A stretch of DNA of 64,000 nucleotides from positions 13,765,196-13,829,195 of the forward strand of contig CAIIXF020000004.1 in assembly GCA_903813345.2 (NCBI GenBank), in the 5' to 3' direction. The notes below the pieces were generated by a model. It did not search any database and was not told the origin of the DNA. It was given only the letters and a program-made list of their open reading frames with translations. The position numbers were made by a program, and so were the translations under genes. Positions within the stretch are counted from its first letter, which is position 1. Each line of letters opens with the position of its first letter. Positions 37,005 to 48,976 of the stretch are shown piece by piece. The DNA comes from Owenia fusiformis. Lineage: Eukaryota > Annelida > Polychaeta > Sabellida > Oweniidae.

Positions 37005-37440
37005 AGGTCCCCGGGAACTTAAGAATTGGCAGTAAGGTATGCGATGATTGAAATGAGGCATGATTGCTCTGAACGAACTGCTAGGAGATTTCAACAAAAT
37101 GAAATTATTTTTTCGATTGATTTTTACTTCCTGAGAAAACTTCAGAGTCAGGTTTGGCTGAATTCACAATGTTGTATTGGGCGAGTGATGACATAGAACA
37201 TACTGGTAAGTATCACATCATTTCGTTATTTTAACCATATGAACTTGTTGCCAACATAAAATTTTTTATTTTAGTATGTCAGACTGAATGAGATTGCAAA
37301 TACAGCTCTCCAGATGCAGTCCAGTTGTTACATTAATATGAGTATCACATATACAATGTATGTTCATATTCTCTTCAATTTCAGGGGATAGCATTAGTGG
37401 AAAAAATGTTACAGTAGAGCTGTCGTGGTTATAGAAATAC

Positions 37441-37512
37441 ATGGCAACTGAGCTACAACATGGCTATGTGGGCGATATCACTTGCGATTCTCACAGTGAC
37501 GTCTCTTCTTAG
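37441..37512 (+). promoter_or_regulatory. upstream ORF overlapping the start of the type I membrane protein
   Basis: An ATG at 37441 opens a 23-codon frame that ends at TAG 37512, overlapping the main start at 37460 in another frame. The main ATG has A at -3 and G at +4. Such an overlap usually reduces translation of the main frame. Confidence 0.4.
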
Positions 37513-40500
37513 GCAAACAGGTTAGTGCAAAGTTACTTTTGAAAGGATTTTAATAATTCGGATACATCTTTTATTCTGTTTTTTTTTAAATTACATATAA
37601 ACTTGGAAAATCAAACCCACTTTGAGAATATGTCACTACAAATGGTTTTTGGCCTCAATGAATTTACGATGACATGTCTGTGGGATCTGTCAGTGAATCA
37701 CAGAGAAAAACTCAACCTATAATAAGTGAAGGCTCTGGTAAGGCTCTGTATGGTAACTCTTGTCAGAATTGAATTATTCTATTATATCTTTCACTATAAT
37801 TATAGTAGTATGGTGAATGTATGTATCATTATAGTTATATTTTGTGTTTTATGGTTCATCTATGCAGAGAGATCCTGATCTGCATTGTATGCCCCTCCCA
37901 TTCTTGCATGATGTGTGATACAGTATTTTCGCCTCCACTCACCACTTCCCACTCCCCACCCTCCAGCATGGTCAATTATATCTTTGATCCTGGATAATAT
38001 CAATACTGATATGCCAGGTCTCTGGAGCATATTGCCTTTTGCCAATGCTATGTTAGATGACATTTCTATATACGACCAATGTGACAACTTTGTCTTCAAT
38101 GCTAAAGATCTTAATAACATTGCAAACGACAAGGATGATATTAATCAATTAGACTCTCAATTAGAAACTAATATGAATTCATGTAAATATCATGAAAACT
38201 TAATTAGTGTAAACAATGACCTTAGAAATTCATCAAATGATGAACTTACAGTTTTACATGTTAATGCAAGGAGCCTCAATGCAAATAAATCAGCCTTATA
38301 TGGCTTGATGGCACAATTTGAGAAAGACTTTTCGGTAATTGGTATTTCTGAAACTTGGCTTAATAGTAATATTGAATCATTATCTTATCATTATAAATAT
38401 GAATCCTTTTTTGACCACAGAGATACTAACGGTGGCGGTACTGCTTTGTTTGTCCGTAAAGGTTTAAACTGTAAAATTAGACCAGACTTAAAATTAAATC
38501 ACAATGATTGCAACTCCACAACTATTGAAATACTCAACCCCAATTCAAAAAACATCTTAGTGTCATGTATTTACAAACCACCTGACGTTAATATCAACAA
38601 TTTTAATGAAAAATTTGAAGAATTTCTTCGCTCTTTATGTTCTGAGGACAAATCAATCTATTTAATGGGTGATACTAATATTGACTTGCTTAAGGTAGAA
38701 CACCATAATCCGTCAAATGATTTTATCAACTTGTTATTTTCATATAGCTTATTTCCTTTGATCTTTAAACCTACTAGAGTTACACCTCATTCAGCAACCT
38801 TAATTGACAACATCTTCACTAATGTCCCAAATATAAAATCAGCAGGTATACTAGTTCAATCAATTTCTGACCACCTACCCATTTTTGCCATTACAGAAAA
38901 AAATGTAAAATCAACTATGACTAAAGATATACACTACAGATTAATAAATGATAACTCTATAAGTAATTTCAAACGTAATGTACGAATGATTGACTGGAGT
39001 GATGTTACTGAATGTCAAGATACTAATGAAGCTTATTCAATTTTCAATAACAAATTATCAATCCAATATGAACAGGCCTTCCCTGTTAAATCCAAAAATG
39101 TCAAGCAATTTAAAAACAACGGTAAACCTTGGCTCACATCTGGCATAATAACTTCTTGTAAGACAAAAAATAAACTTTACCTAAAATATCTTAAAAACTC
39201 AACGCAGGAAAATAATCAAATTTATAAAAATTATAAGAATAGATTGAAACATATTATGAGGATTGCTGAAAGAAAATATTATCAATCTAGGTTCTCAGAA
39301 GTATCATCTAATATTAAAAAAACTTGGGAAATTTTGAACGAAATTATGCAAAGAAAAAAGAAAAATTACAAGCCTCTACCTACCTCATTTACAGAAAATA
39401 ATAAAACAATAACAGGTAAGAAAAATATAGCCAACGGATTCAACAACTTTTTTTCAAATGTAGGGCTTAATTGTGCAAAAAATGTAGGACAATCCAACTA
39501 TTCACCTGATACTTTTTTGAATAAAATGAATAGAGTAAATAATTCCATATTTCTTACTCCAGCCAATCATACAGAAATTGTTAAAATTATCACGCAGCTA
39601 TCTGACTCAGCAGCTGGGCCAGATAATTTTAAACCTATTGTTATAAAGGAATGCAGTGAATTTCTAGGCTTTCCAATTATGCATGTTATTAACCTTTCAT
39701 TTTCATCTGGAGTATTTCCAGATAAACTTAAATTCGCAAAAGTAATTCCAATCCACAAAAAAGACAGAACAGATGTATTTAACCATTATAGACCTATCTC
39801 TCTCTTATCAGTCTTTTCAAAAATCTTTGAGAAATGTATATATATTCGAACTTTTGATTTTCTTGAAAAACAAAATGTATTTTATGCCCACCAATACGGA
39901 TTTAAGAAAAATCACTCAACTTTCATGGCACTTTTAAAATTTGTTGAAACCGTACGACTTTCTATTGATAAAAAGAAACTTTGTTTAGGAATTATGTGTG
40001 ACCTTTCAAAAGCGTTTGATACTTTAAACAATACTATTCTTTTGAAAAAACTAGATCACTATGGCATAAGAGGTACTGCTCTCAAATGGTTCCAAAGTTA
40101 TCTCTCAGATCGATCTCAAATTGTAGAAATTGATGATACAACCTCAGATATAGCCAATTTTACCTGTGGAGTGCCTCAAGGCACAATACTGGGCCCATTA
40201 CTTTTTATTATTTACATTAACGATATCTACAAATGTTCAGAGAAAGCAGAAATGTTTCTTTACGCAGATGACACAAATATTCTCTTTTCTGGTGATAATC
40301 TTGATGAAATCAATTCTACTGCAAATAAAGAGCTATCTATTATAAATGAATGGTTTAAATGCAACAAACTCGCTCTCAATCCAAACAAAACCAACTTCAT
40401 TATTTTCAAAACTGCTCAAAAAGAAATAGATTACAGCAAAGTCAATCTCACAATGAATAACGTCCCACTTGAAAGAAAATCAGTTTGTAATTTCCTCGGA

Positions 40501-43500
40501 ACACTTATTGATGAACATTTATCATGGAAAGCCCACATTAACTATGTTGAAACGAAAATCTCAAAGACTTTGGGAGTTATTCACAGAGTCAAACACCTTT
40601 TAGACAAAAAGAGTTTAAAACATATTTATTATTCCTTAATTTATTCATATTTAAACTATAACCTTATTGTATGGGGGAACGTTCCCCCATCTTCTTTAAA
40701 TAAAATTCACCGTTTGCAAAAACAATTTATAAGAATATATGATACAAATTGTAAATTAAGAGATCACACAGCACCATTCTTCAAAAATGCTAACATTCTT
40801 AATATATTTCAAATTTTTAAAGTCAGTATCCTGACATATCTTTTCAAATGTATCAAAGGCACTGACCCAACATCCAAAAACCAATTCAGTTATTACTTCA
40901 CTCCAAACAATATTATTCATAGACATGAGACTAGACAACAATTCAAACTCAGATCAGCAACTTTTAGAACAAACATTGGCAAATATTCCATCAGTAAGCA
41001 GGGACCAGATTTATGGAATATATTACCTGATGAAGTTACTAAGTGCAACTCTATACCTCTTTTCAAGAAAAAGATCAAGTCATTTTTGATCAATCAATGA
41101 TAACAATCTCCAATTAGCTATTCACTTATGCTGTCTACCTAGTAGCTATTGTTATCGTTCTTTCTTTTTCTGCTCATTGTTTTTATTCCATCATCTAATT
41201 GGCAAAGCCAACATATATCATCGCCTATCATTTTTCAAAGCACTTAGCCTTATTCGAATATACTGCTCAGAGACTGTAACTGGCAACCCAGTTTACTTTC
41301 CATATTGTTAAGACCATGCTGACGGGTGGGGGATGGGGGTGGGGAGTGCGAGGCTGGAGATACATAATTTACACAACACTGCTTGTCATGTTCATCTTCT
41401 CTGTGCGGATAATATGCCCATTAGGGTGTCATCCGCCTTATCTGTATGTTTCACCAGATGTTTGAAAATAAATAAATGAAATGAAAATGAAAGGGTTGCA
41501 ATGTATTGATTATCTTAAATGCACAATGATTATATGTCATTTAGCCCAAGGTTAAAAGTCAACTGTTTCATGAGCAATCTTCATTATTAATTACAACTAA
41601 AAGTCTAGCACTTGGCTAATGTGTTTGACAAAAATGTCTCATATTATGTTATAATTAAAACAATGAGGGTGCTAAAGGTAAATTACTTGTTTAGTGGCAA
41701 AAACGTATTTAACATACAGGGTGTCTCAAAAAAATGTACCCAAAAGTATATTAAGAGCAAAGATAAACCAATCAATATTTTCAGACATTGTTTGCATGGT
41801 CATGTAGCCAAAACATGAAAGTTTTCTCCCCAATACACCATTTTTATTTCAGTCTTGCCTTTTTGATGCTTTAACCCTTTATCTTTTACACCACATAATC
41901 GATGTAACCTCATATTTCGATGACAGCCTGTATCCTTACTGCTTCATTGTTCATCACATTTGATAATAATTCTCTTTGGATGTTGCCCTTAAGTTGTTTT
42001 AGGTCTTTTTGCTTGGAATGAGCATTAAAACCCTCCTTCAAATAGCCACAGAGAAAGATGTTTGAGGATGACCATGGCAGAACAAACACAGATAATCAGG
42101 TCAATTATCGGCAAATAATTCAGGAGTTACCTTCCAGAGTTAGGCAGGCTAGCCTGGAGACCAAATGATATCCAAATGAAAACACAGTGGTCTCAAATTG
42201 ATACACACAACAAAGGCTACACTAGAATCCCCACCAATGCAGTTTCTTGAACCTCTGACCTCTCTGTATAAGGGGGCTATAAGACATTGTGAGGGCCTCC
42301 CTATTCACCATATTTGACGGCCCATACTTTTTTTCTGAGGCTATCTGAAGGAACATTTTTATGCTAAACCCAAGCTAAGAGACCAAAAACAACTTAAGAC
42401 CAGAATCCGAACAGAAACCAAAACATTCCACCAGAAATATCAAATGTGATGAACAATGTAGTAGTAAGGATGCTGACTGTCATCGAAATATGAGGTTACA
42501 TTGAATATGTGGTGTAAAAGGTAACGGGTTGAAGTATCAAAAAGGCAAAACTGAATTGAAAACTGTGTATATGGGAAAAAACTTTCATCTTTTATCTACA
42601 AGACCATGCAAAAAATGTCTTATAATATTGATTGGTTTGTCTATGCTGTTGACATACTTTTGGGTACATTTTTTTGAGACACCCTATAATGTATATGTAC
42701 CAAAACAACAAATTCTCTTCCTATTTGCACTAAAATTGCAAAAAAAGGAAATCATTGTGTTAATTTAAAATTTTGGTTTTTCCACGGCCACATTAAGTTC
42801 TTACACATCTTTATTTTCATTGCCTTAAAGGTCATAAAAAAGTCTCATTGATCAAACATTTTTTCTTGCCTTTAAGGTTTTTTTCTCTGAGCTTTACATT
42901 TACTTTTCCATTTGTTATTTAAGAAATTTTAAATGAAAACTATGATCTCTTTGTCAACTTTTTGTTTACAAAGAAATGCAAAACAGAGAATCCTCCACAT
43001 GTGGCCTAAATATCAAATACATATTTCCCCTTGGGCGCAATAATGTGGGAAAATCAATAAGCTATTAAACATTTTGTATGAGAATTGATTTAACGAACTT
43101 GATGCATAAAAAATCTTTCATCATATCATAATATCCTATTCTACCGTACCAAATACATTAAATATCAGTTATGTCATGCCTATGTGTTCATGATTTTCTC
43201 TTATTTTTACAAATCAATATACATGTATTGAAATAATTTTTCGCTTTAGGTATTTAATATGTTTGGGAATGGGAGAGGTTAACTAGGTCTACTATGTATG
43301 TCCTCTTGTCATAATATATTTAGAATGAATAACTTTTAATTTGAATAAAAATAAATGCATCATGGGGATTGTGGAATGATCTGAATGATTTTTAAAAATT
43401 TAAAAAAAGTTGTAATTTATTTTCAGCTTCATCTGCCTACAAGACATGCCAGTTCAAGGGGTTCACACTGGAAAGCTGCAGATACTATGTTGATGGCCAA

Positions 43501-46224
43501 TATGTTGACATTGCAGCAACCATCAATACATGTGTACAGCCTAATGATGTCAAAGTCAATATTGCTGTAAGTTAAACTTATGTAAAAAAGTATATAAGTA
43601 ATTGTTCCATGATCAGAATGACATTAAGTTTATAAAGCACAATCATGATTTTGCTATATAGGCGACTCACAATCCGCCATATTAAATAGCAGCCAAAATT
43701 TCACACTGCCCAATTCAGCCCAATCCGCCAAATTAAAGGATTTTTTGAAGTTTTCTTGTCTCCTCTCTTGTAATTTCATTTTTATTTTTATATGTTTTAC
43801 TTTAGATGGCATCCCAGGCTACATGGACCCACACTTTTGTCAACAAGAATGAAATGAAGGAAGTGCCAGGGTTTGCTCACCAGGTGTCTCTTCAGTTGTT
43901 TCTAAATCATGATGTCATAGGACAACTAAAAATTGAGGTAAGCAAATATTTATAAGTGATTAAAATTGTTAGTTTTGCCTTGGCGAATTTGTAAATTAGG
44001 GAGGACATAAGAAAAAGAAAAATGAGAAAAGTGATCAAAATACTGGACTCCTGGTAATTTTCACGTGCTACTATATTTCGCTCTTTTCGCCGCTAAATTT
44101 CAAAATCGCAAAAATGTGAAACATAATTCATATATTAGTTGCAGTACAGTACACATTAAATTTCAGATCAAAATAGGGAGAAACATTTGTATTATTTAAA
44201 GAAATTCTAAGATATAATGTCAAATCAATTACATCCAAGGACAAGACCAAACAAATTCTTATACTTTGACTAAGCAACCTGGTTTTTGATTTAATAATCA
44301 ACTCAAAAATAAGCAGATATCAGGCAAATAAGTAACATATTTTTAAGATGATGAAACAGATTATAAACGAAGTATGTTCTCTTTTTTCAAACTCTGCTAT
44401 TCGATTAAATTTTAAATGCTTGTTAATGATCTTCAATTGATTTCTATGATGTCTATCAGGAATGTTTAGACTTTTTTAAGGTTCAAACATCATCTTTGAA
44501 TAAATCTTCATGCATATTTCAAAAATAGATTCAACGAAAATTTTTATTTTCAACCATTTTATCCTCTACATATATATTGCAGTGTCACTTTAACAACACA
44601 CATGTTTGAAGGTATTTGCTCTCTTTTCCAGGCCAAATTCATTGTGGATAGTGCCCCATTGTTTCCTTTCATCACAGATACAGTTGCCATACCAACTAGT
44701 CCCAATTGTTTTACCCCTCTTGGTAAGTAATGAACATCATATGACACAAAAACTCAATGATATGCATAGTACAGGGTGTCCCGAAAGTATGGGGCCCCTA
44801 TAGGCAGACATATTCCACTGTCCTCATGGTGTGTGTCATATATCATTTTAAAGCTTATCCAAAGTTACATTGATTCACTGTTCACTTTTTCCAACTCAAT
44901 ATCCATCCGACCCAAAAAGAATTGCTGCTGTTAAGATGGCCCGAGGAGGACACATTGACTATTGATTTGGTGGAAAATTGAACTTAATATTGACCAAACA
45001 CTAAATTTTGAAATGCCTTTAATTTTTTCACATTTGAGAGTTGAACCATGATACTTGGCGAATTAATGTAACTTTGATAAGCTTTAAAATGAAATATGAC
45101 ACATACTCTGACAACACTGGTATATGTCTGCCTAGGGGGGCCCCATACTTTCGGGACACCCTGTATATGACCCATTTTCCCCATTCTCTTTGACATAACC
45201 CATAACATAAAATGAGCAACACATAAGCCTATGGCATTATAAAATTTATGACACATATAAAAAGATACCGAAGACTGAGTGATTGATAATGTAAGCTTTG
45301 ATGTTTATGTTTGACAAGTGTAGTAACAATAATTTAGAACGGCTTATGAAAAGAACAATGCGTTGGGGATCTTGAACATAAAATCCAGTGAGTATTGTAT
45401 ATTGTATATTAACCCTTAGATATTTCTTGAAATATTTCCAATAGCCATTTTAAATGGAATGATTTCTGTTTCCAGGTGGAACAATAGGACTTGTGATTCT
45501 CATCATTTTTATCATCCTTGTCATCATGATTATCGTCTCTATTGTTTGTTTTGTCATCATAAGACGTAGGCGATGTTATAATCCAGAGCATCTTATCACC
45601 AATGAGCAATCCGATCCAAAAGACATTCAAGATGACTCGTATACCACAACTGTCATATCTAATGATACTTTAGCACTTCCAAAGATACAAATTGAGCTGG
45701 TGAGTGAACAGAACGAGGAAACAAAAGACATGGATATATATAAAGGTGAAGTCAATACTGATAAAGAGCTTAATAGAAATGAACAGCCGCATGCTCAAAA
45801 AGGTGATATTGTGCCTGAAAAAGAAGACATGTCAGTCCCGTCCAAAGGGAAATTCCATGGCACCAATGGAAATTTCCATGATAATGATGCTAGTGGAGAA
45901 TTCCGTGACCCTTATGGAAAATGCCCTAATACCAATGGAATATTCCATGGATCCAATGGAAAATTCCATAACAATGACACTAATGGAAAATTCCATTATA
46001 ATCAGAATTCCAAAGAAAGTTGTCAGGAAAATGGTGCAGTGGGTGGCATGCCTAATACACCTAAGAAAAAGCATAGGAGTAAAAGGAAAAATGTTCCCCA
46101 ATCTCCTAAACATCACAAAACCTCTCATAATAAGCAATTCATGAAAGCAGGTCCAAGTATAGAAAGCATCAAAGAAGATGATGCAGAAATTGAAGGAATT
46201 AAAACAGTTGAGGTATGCACATAG
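37460..46224 (+). CDS. type I single-pass membrane protein, family not recognised
   Basis: Five exons are predicted: 37460-37520, 43427-43566, 43806-43937, 44632-44722 and 45476-46224 (390 aa; intron phases 1, 0, 0, 1). Exon 1 is a signal peptide (WAISLAILTVTSLL) with a good start context (AACATGG). Exons 2-4 give an extracellular part of about 120 residues with Cys in KTCQFKGF, ESCRYY, NTCVQ and SPNCF. Exon 5 holds a 26-residue Ile/Val-rich helix, a stop-transfer RRRRC, and a cytoplasmic tail of about 210 residues. The tail has repeats of N-G-K-F-H type (GKFHGTNGNFHDND) and a basic KKKHRSKRKN segment. The 5.9-kb first intron contains the LINE and a mariner relic; intron 4 holds a mariner MITE. 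A CAG acceptor at about 37383 suggests an upstream 5' UTR exon. The splice model is consistent in frame, but I do not recognise the domain. Confidence 0.75.
37915..41100 (+). CDS. LINE ORF2: endonuclease and reverse transcriptase
   Basis: An uninterrupted 1061-codon frame. The AP-endonuclease domain spans about residues 110-325: LHVNARSLN, IGISETWLN, GGGTALFV, YLMGDTNIDLL and SDHLPIF. The reverse transcriptase spans about 565-850: AGPDNFKP, KVIPIHKKDR, YRPISLLSVFSKIFEK, DLSKAFDTLNN, GVPQGTILGPLLFIIYINDI and the catalytic YADDT at about 782. The C-terminal part continues to 1061. No ORF1 is visible upstream. The domain order and the TGAAAATGAAA-type tail suit the CR1/L2 group of non-LTR retrotransposons. 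The intact frame implies a recent insertion. It lies in sense orientation inside intron 1 of the type I membrane protein gene. The first about 100 residues are not conserved-looking, and the true start may be later. Confidence 0.9.
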   Translation: MIQYFRLHSPLPTPHPPAWSIISLILDNINTDMPGLWSILPFANAMLDDISIYDQCDNFVFNAKDLNNIANDKDDINQLDSQLETNMNSCKYHENLISVNNDLRNSSNDELTVLHVNARSLNANKSALYGLMAQFEKDFSVIGISETWLNSNIESLSYHYKYESFFDHRDTNGGGTALFVRKGLNCKIRPDLKLNHNDCNSTTIEILNPNSKNILVSCIYKPPDVNINNFNEKFEEFLRSLCSEDKSIYLMGDTNIDLLKVEHHNPSNDFINLLFSYSLFPLIFKPTRVTPHSATLIDNIFTNVPNIKSAGILVQSISDHLPIFAITEKNVKSTMTKDIHYRLINDNSISNFKRNVRMIDWSDVTECQDTNEAYSIFNNKLSIQYEQAFPVKSKNVKQFKNNGKPWLTSGIITSCKTKNKLYLKYLKNSTQENNQIYKNYKNRLKHIMRIAERKYYQSRFSEVSSNIKKTWEILNEIMQRKKKNYKPLPTSFTENNKTITGKKNIANGFNNFFSNVGLNCAKNVGQSNYSPDTFLNKMNRVNNSIFLTPANHTEIVKIITQLSDSAAGPDNFKPIVIKECSEFLGFPIMHVINLSFSSGVFPDKLKFAKVIPIHKKDRTDVFNHYRPISLLSVFSKIFEKCIYIRTFDFLEKQNVFYAHQYGFKKNHSTFMALLKFVETVRLSIDKKKLCLGIMCDLSKAFDTLNNTILLKKLDHYGIRGTALKWFQSYLSDRSQIVEIDDTTSDIANFTCGVPQGTILGPLLFIIYINDIYKCSEKAEMFLYADDTNILFSGDNLDEINSTANKELSIINEWFKCNKLALNPNKTNFIIFKTAQKEIDYSKVNLTMNNVPLERKSVCNFLGTLIDEHLSWKAHINYVETKISKTLGVIHRVKHLLDKKSLKHIYYSLIYSYLNYNLIVWGNVPPSSLNKIHRLQKQFIRIYDTNCKLRDHTAPFFKNANILNIFQIFKVSILTYLFKCIKGTDPTSKNQFSYYFTPNNIIHRHETRQQFKLRSATFRTNIGKYSISKQGPDLWNILPDEVTKCNSIPLFKKKIKSFLINQ
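41101..41492 (+). mobile_element. LINE 3' UTR and tail
   Basis: It contains a stem-loop GCGGAT (41405-41410) with ATCCGC (41431-41436) and an inner CCC/GGG stem. The AAATAAATAAATGAAATGAAA tail follows. A 3' hairpin followed by short tandem repeats is the usual template end recognised by CR1/L2-type reverse transcriptases. Confidence 0.7.
41717..42686 (+). mobile_element. degenerate mariner-like transposon
   Basis: The inverted ends CAGGGTGTCTCAAAAAAATG and CATTTTTTTGAGACACCCTA are flanked by TA. The arms extend about 245 bp (to ~41965 and from ~42440). The centre, about 42285-42440, still resembles the C-terminal part of a mariner transposase in broken frames: an SPYLT-like stretch, then FFL, then EGTFL, corresponding to the usual SPDLTPCDFFLWGYLKE. 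It is not functional. Confidence 0.75.
44772..45163. mobile_element. mariner-type MITE in intron 4 of the type I membrane gene
   Basis: CAGGGTGTCCCGAAAGTATG and CATACTTTCGGGACACCCTG are perfect ends flanked by TA. The arms are about 130 bp. The element is 392 bp and non-coding. Confidence 0.9.
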
Positions 46225-47989
46225 TTGAATGAGGCTTGCATTAGTGCCTTATTTGCAATCTGATTCCATCAGTTTCTGCTGAGGCAACATACATAACTCA
46301 TGTAACATTATCTAACCACAATATAAAGTATTATTTTATCAAAATGATCAATGAATAACTATTCACAAGAATATCAATGCTCTATAAAGTGCATAATCTA
46401 TTAAATTCTGCTGAAGTTAAAAACAGGGTCCAAAAATGTTGACAGAATGTGTACATGTGTTAAATACATTTTGTATGATATTTCCATGATACATACTTTC
46501 ATTACTCATGGTCATGAGTATGTACAAAAACTATCATGAAAAGAGAGCAGAGACATTTTTATCATCAGACTACAAACATGTATTTTGGGAATTATAGTGA
46601 TCTCAATTAGTATTAGACAGTATTAGGTAAGAGGAGGGAAACCCCAGAGCTTAGGAGATGACAGACATAATTATTACATCTCTTACCTACCACCTTTGTT
46701 TAGTCGAATTTTCACTGGCTTATACCCAGTGTGCACACCTTAGCATATTTCTTATTTGACCAATCAGCAACGATGTCATCTCAATACACATTTACACTAG
46801 GCCTATAGATGTTTGTCATCTCTGAACCATGGGATTTTACCCCTCTTGAATTAGGTGTTTATTATTTTTTATAGATGTTCCCATTTTACATTGTTTTCTA
46901 ATTGCCAAAGTTTAACAGCTGATTATGTTTTATAGCATAAGTTGAGAAATATGTACTGTACAGTAAAAGTTGAGTATGTGGAATCCTCATCATAATTACC
47001 AAGTTGTTCCTTGTATACAGGTTCTCTTTACAAAGTAGATAGGTGTTCCTTACAGATATGTGTTCTATCTGTCAGGTTTAACTGTACGGTAGTTCCAAGA
47101 TGTACACTTCAGTGTAAGGTCATTTGAAATTAAACCAAGAAAAAGGAGTTGTGAGAGAAAAGTTGGAGAAAAAGTTCTGGTTGACAAGTGTATAGCAGAA
47201 ATCCTGTAAAAGATAAGAATCTGCAGGAAAAATGGTACAATTCTTTCTGATAGATATGAAAAAAACAAAACCTTTCAGTCTGCAATATCAATATTTGTTG
47301 CATTTGATATTTTACAAAAATACTTTATACACATCTCTGATACAGTTAGGCGCAAGTAGTTTATTTTAAATCAAGTAAGAAGAGTTGATGAAAAATTAAC
47401 CATATTTAAAAATTGTTGAGTTGTCTAAAGCAAGGCTTGTAAGGTTCCGAAGCTAGGATGTATGTGACTAGTAACAAGAAATTTCAGCCTTACCATTATT
47501 ATTGAACATATAATGAGTTGTACATTTTATTTATTCATGTATGTGCTAAGATACTAATTTGCAATATATCTACTTGAAACAAAATGTTTATGTAATACCT
47601 TCCCTTGGATATATGATATGTCCCTATATGTGAATGATATTAATTCTATTAATGAGTTTGTGTAAACACGAAACTGGTTGTGAATTATACTAATTTGCAA
47701 TAATATATTTTTACATTGAAACTGCATTTTAATTATTATGATGTATTGTAACCTCCATCACTTTTGTGACTGGCTTTCAATGTTTCATTGGTGTTTAGCG
47801 TCTGTAACATTTTTTTAACAATTTTTCTTGGCATTACCTTTTGTTATATACCTTTGAATGTACTTCATTCTTTTTTTAATATTTGCTAGTTAAATTGAAT
47901 TATGTGCATTAGTTTAATACTACATATTATTTTGATACATTTTATTAAATCATTGTGATGATCTAGTGTGAAAGACCTTTGTACAATCA

Positions 47990-48358
47990 AAGTTACACTT
48001 CTTTGGAATTCTACATAGAAATTAACATTATCTTGGAATTTTCCATTTGTGCAATGGAATTTTCCAGAACTCTGAAAATCGTGTATGTCATCTTAGTGAT
48101 TTATGTTATAGTGATATTATAAAAACCTCAGGCAAGATTTATATTTCAATTGTAAAGGCTAAAATATAAATGATTTATAATGACTTGTATTGAATAAGCT
48201 GAAACCAGTGTTTATTTGGTTATCTTTATAACAATTATATGTATTGAGATTGAATTGAATTTTAAGAAGGATTTACAGAGTTCTGGAAAATTCCATTACA
48301 CAAATGGAAAATTCCGAGATAATGTTAATTTCTATGTAGATTTCCAAAGAAGTGTAGT
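47990..48358. mobile_element. fold-back MITE with TTCC-rich arms
   Basis: ACACTTCTTTGGAATTCTAC and TTAACATTATCTTGGAATTT at the left mirror ATTCCGAGATAATGTTAATT and CCAAAGAAGTGT at the right. The arms contain ATGGAAAATTCC words that also occur in the repeat-coding part of the upstream exon 45476-46224. Confidence 0.7.
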
Positions 48359-48796
48359 GAGAATTTGTAACTACTTTTTAACATTGATGACTATAACCTT
48401 TATATGGTTGATGGGTGATTTTAGATGCTATAAGGTCCATTGTTGAGATTCATATTAGTGAAAATCCTTTTTACAATTTTACTTTTTAGTTCCTGGGTGA
48501 TGACATATATATAAACACACAAACCAGTTGATGGTATTGAATAAATCGGTATATGGTTGGGTGATATATCAAAATGATTGGTAACGATATGGTGAACTGA
48601 ATTCAACAATGTTTTTCCCTTAAATTAATCATTGAAAACATTCCTGTAATGGTCCTTAATGCTTCGACTGATTGACAACAATTTAATGCAAAAATTATTT
48701 ATATATATTTTATAGAACTGTTTTTGTTCACATTCTTTGTTTTTAGTGCAATTGTTTTTGTTCCTTTTTCCAAATGTTGAGAATGAAATAAAATAT

Positions 48797-48976
48797 CCTT
48801 AGACCTCTCAATATTATAATTATACAAAGGAAATTTTGGTTGATTTAACAAAAAGTATTCAAAAAATTAAAACAAAATTGAAAAAATAAGATAAACCTTT
48901 TATTTCATTAACAAGTAACTTTTTTAAAATCAACCAAACTTTCCTTTGTACAATTACAATACTGAGAGACCTAAAG
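48797..48976. mobile_element. fold-back MITE
   Basis: TTAGACCTCTCAATATTATA and TACAAAGGAAATTTTGGTTG mirror CAACCAAACTTTCCTTTGTA and CTGAGAGACCTAA. It is about 180 bp and AT-rich. Confidence 0.75.

Larger units (their letters stand above)
35351..37267. mobile_element. fold-back element, about 1.9 kb, with internal tandem array
   Basis: The left arm (35351-35525) contains ATGTTGGCAACAAGTTCATA, CATATCTACTTACCAGTATG and CTCAGGAAGTAAAAA. The right arm (37115-37267) carries the mirrors of all three in reverse order. A second nested inverted pair is AGCAGTTCGTTCAGAG (36318) and CTCTGAACGAACTGCT (37067). No transposase frame was seen. Confidence 0.75.
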
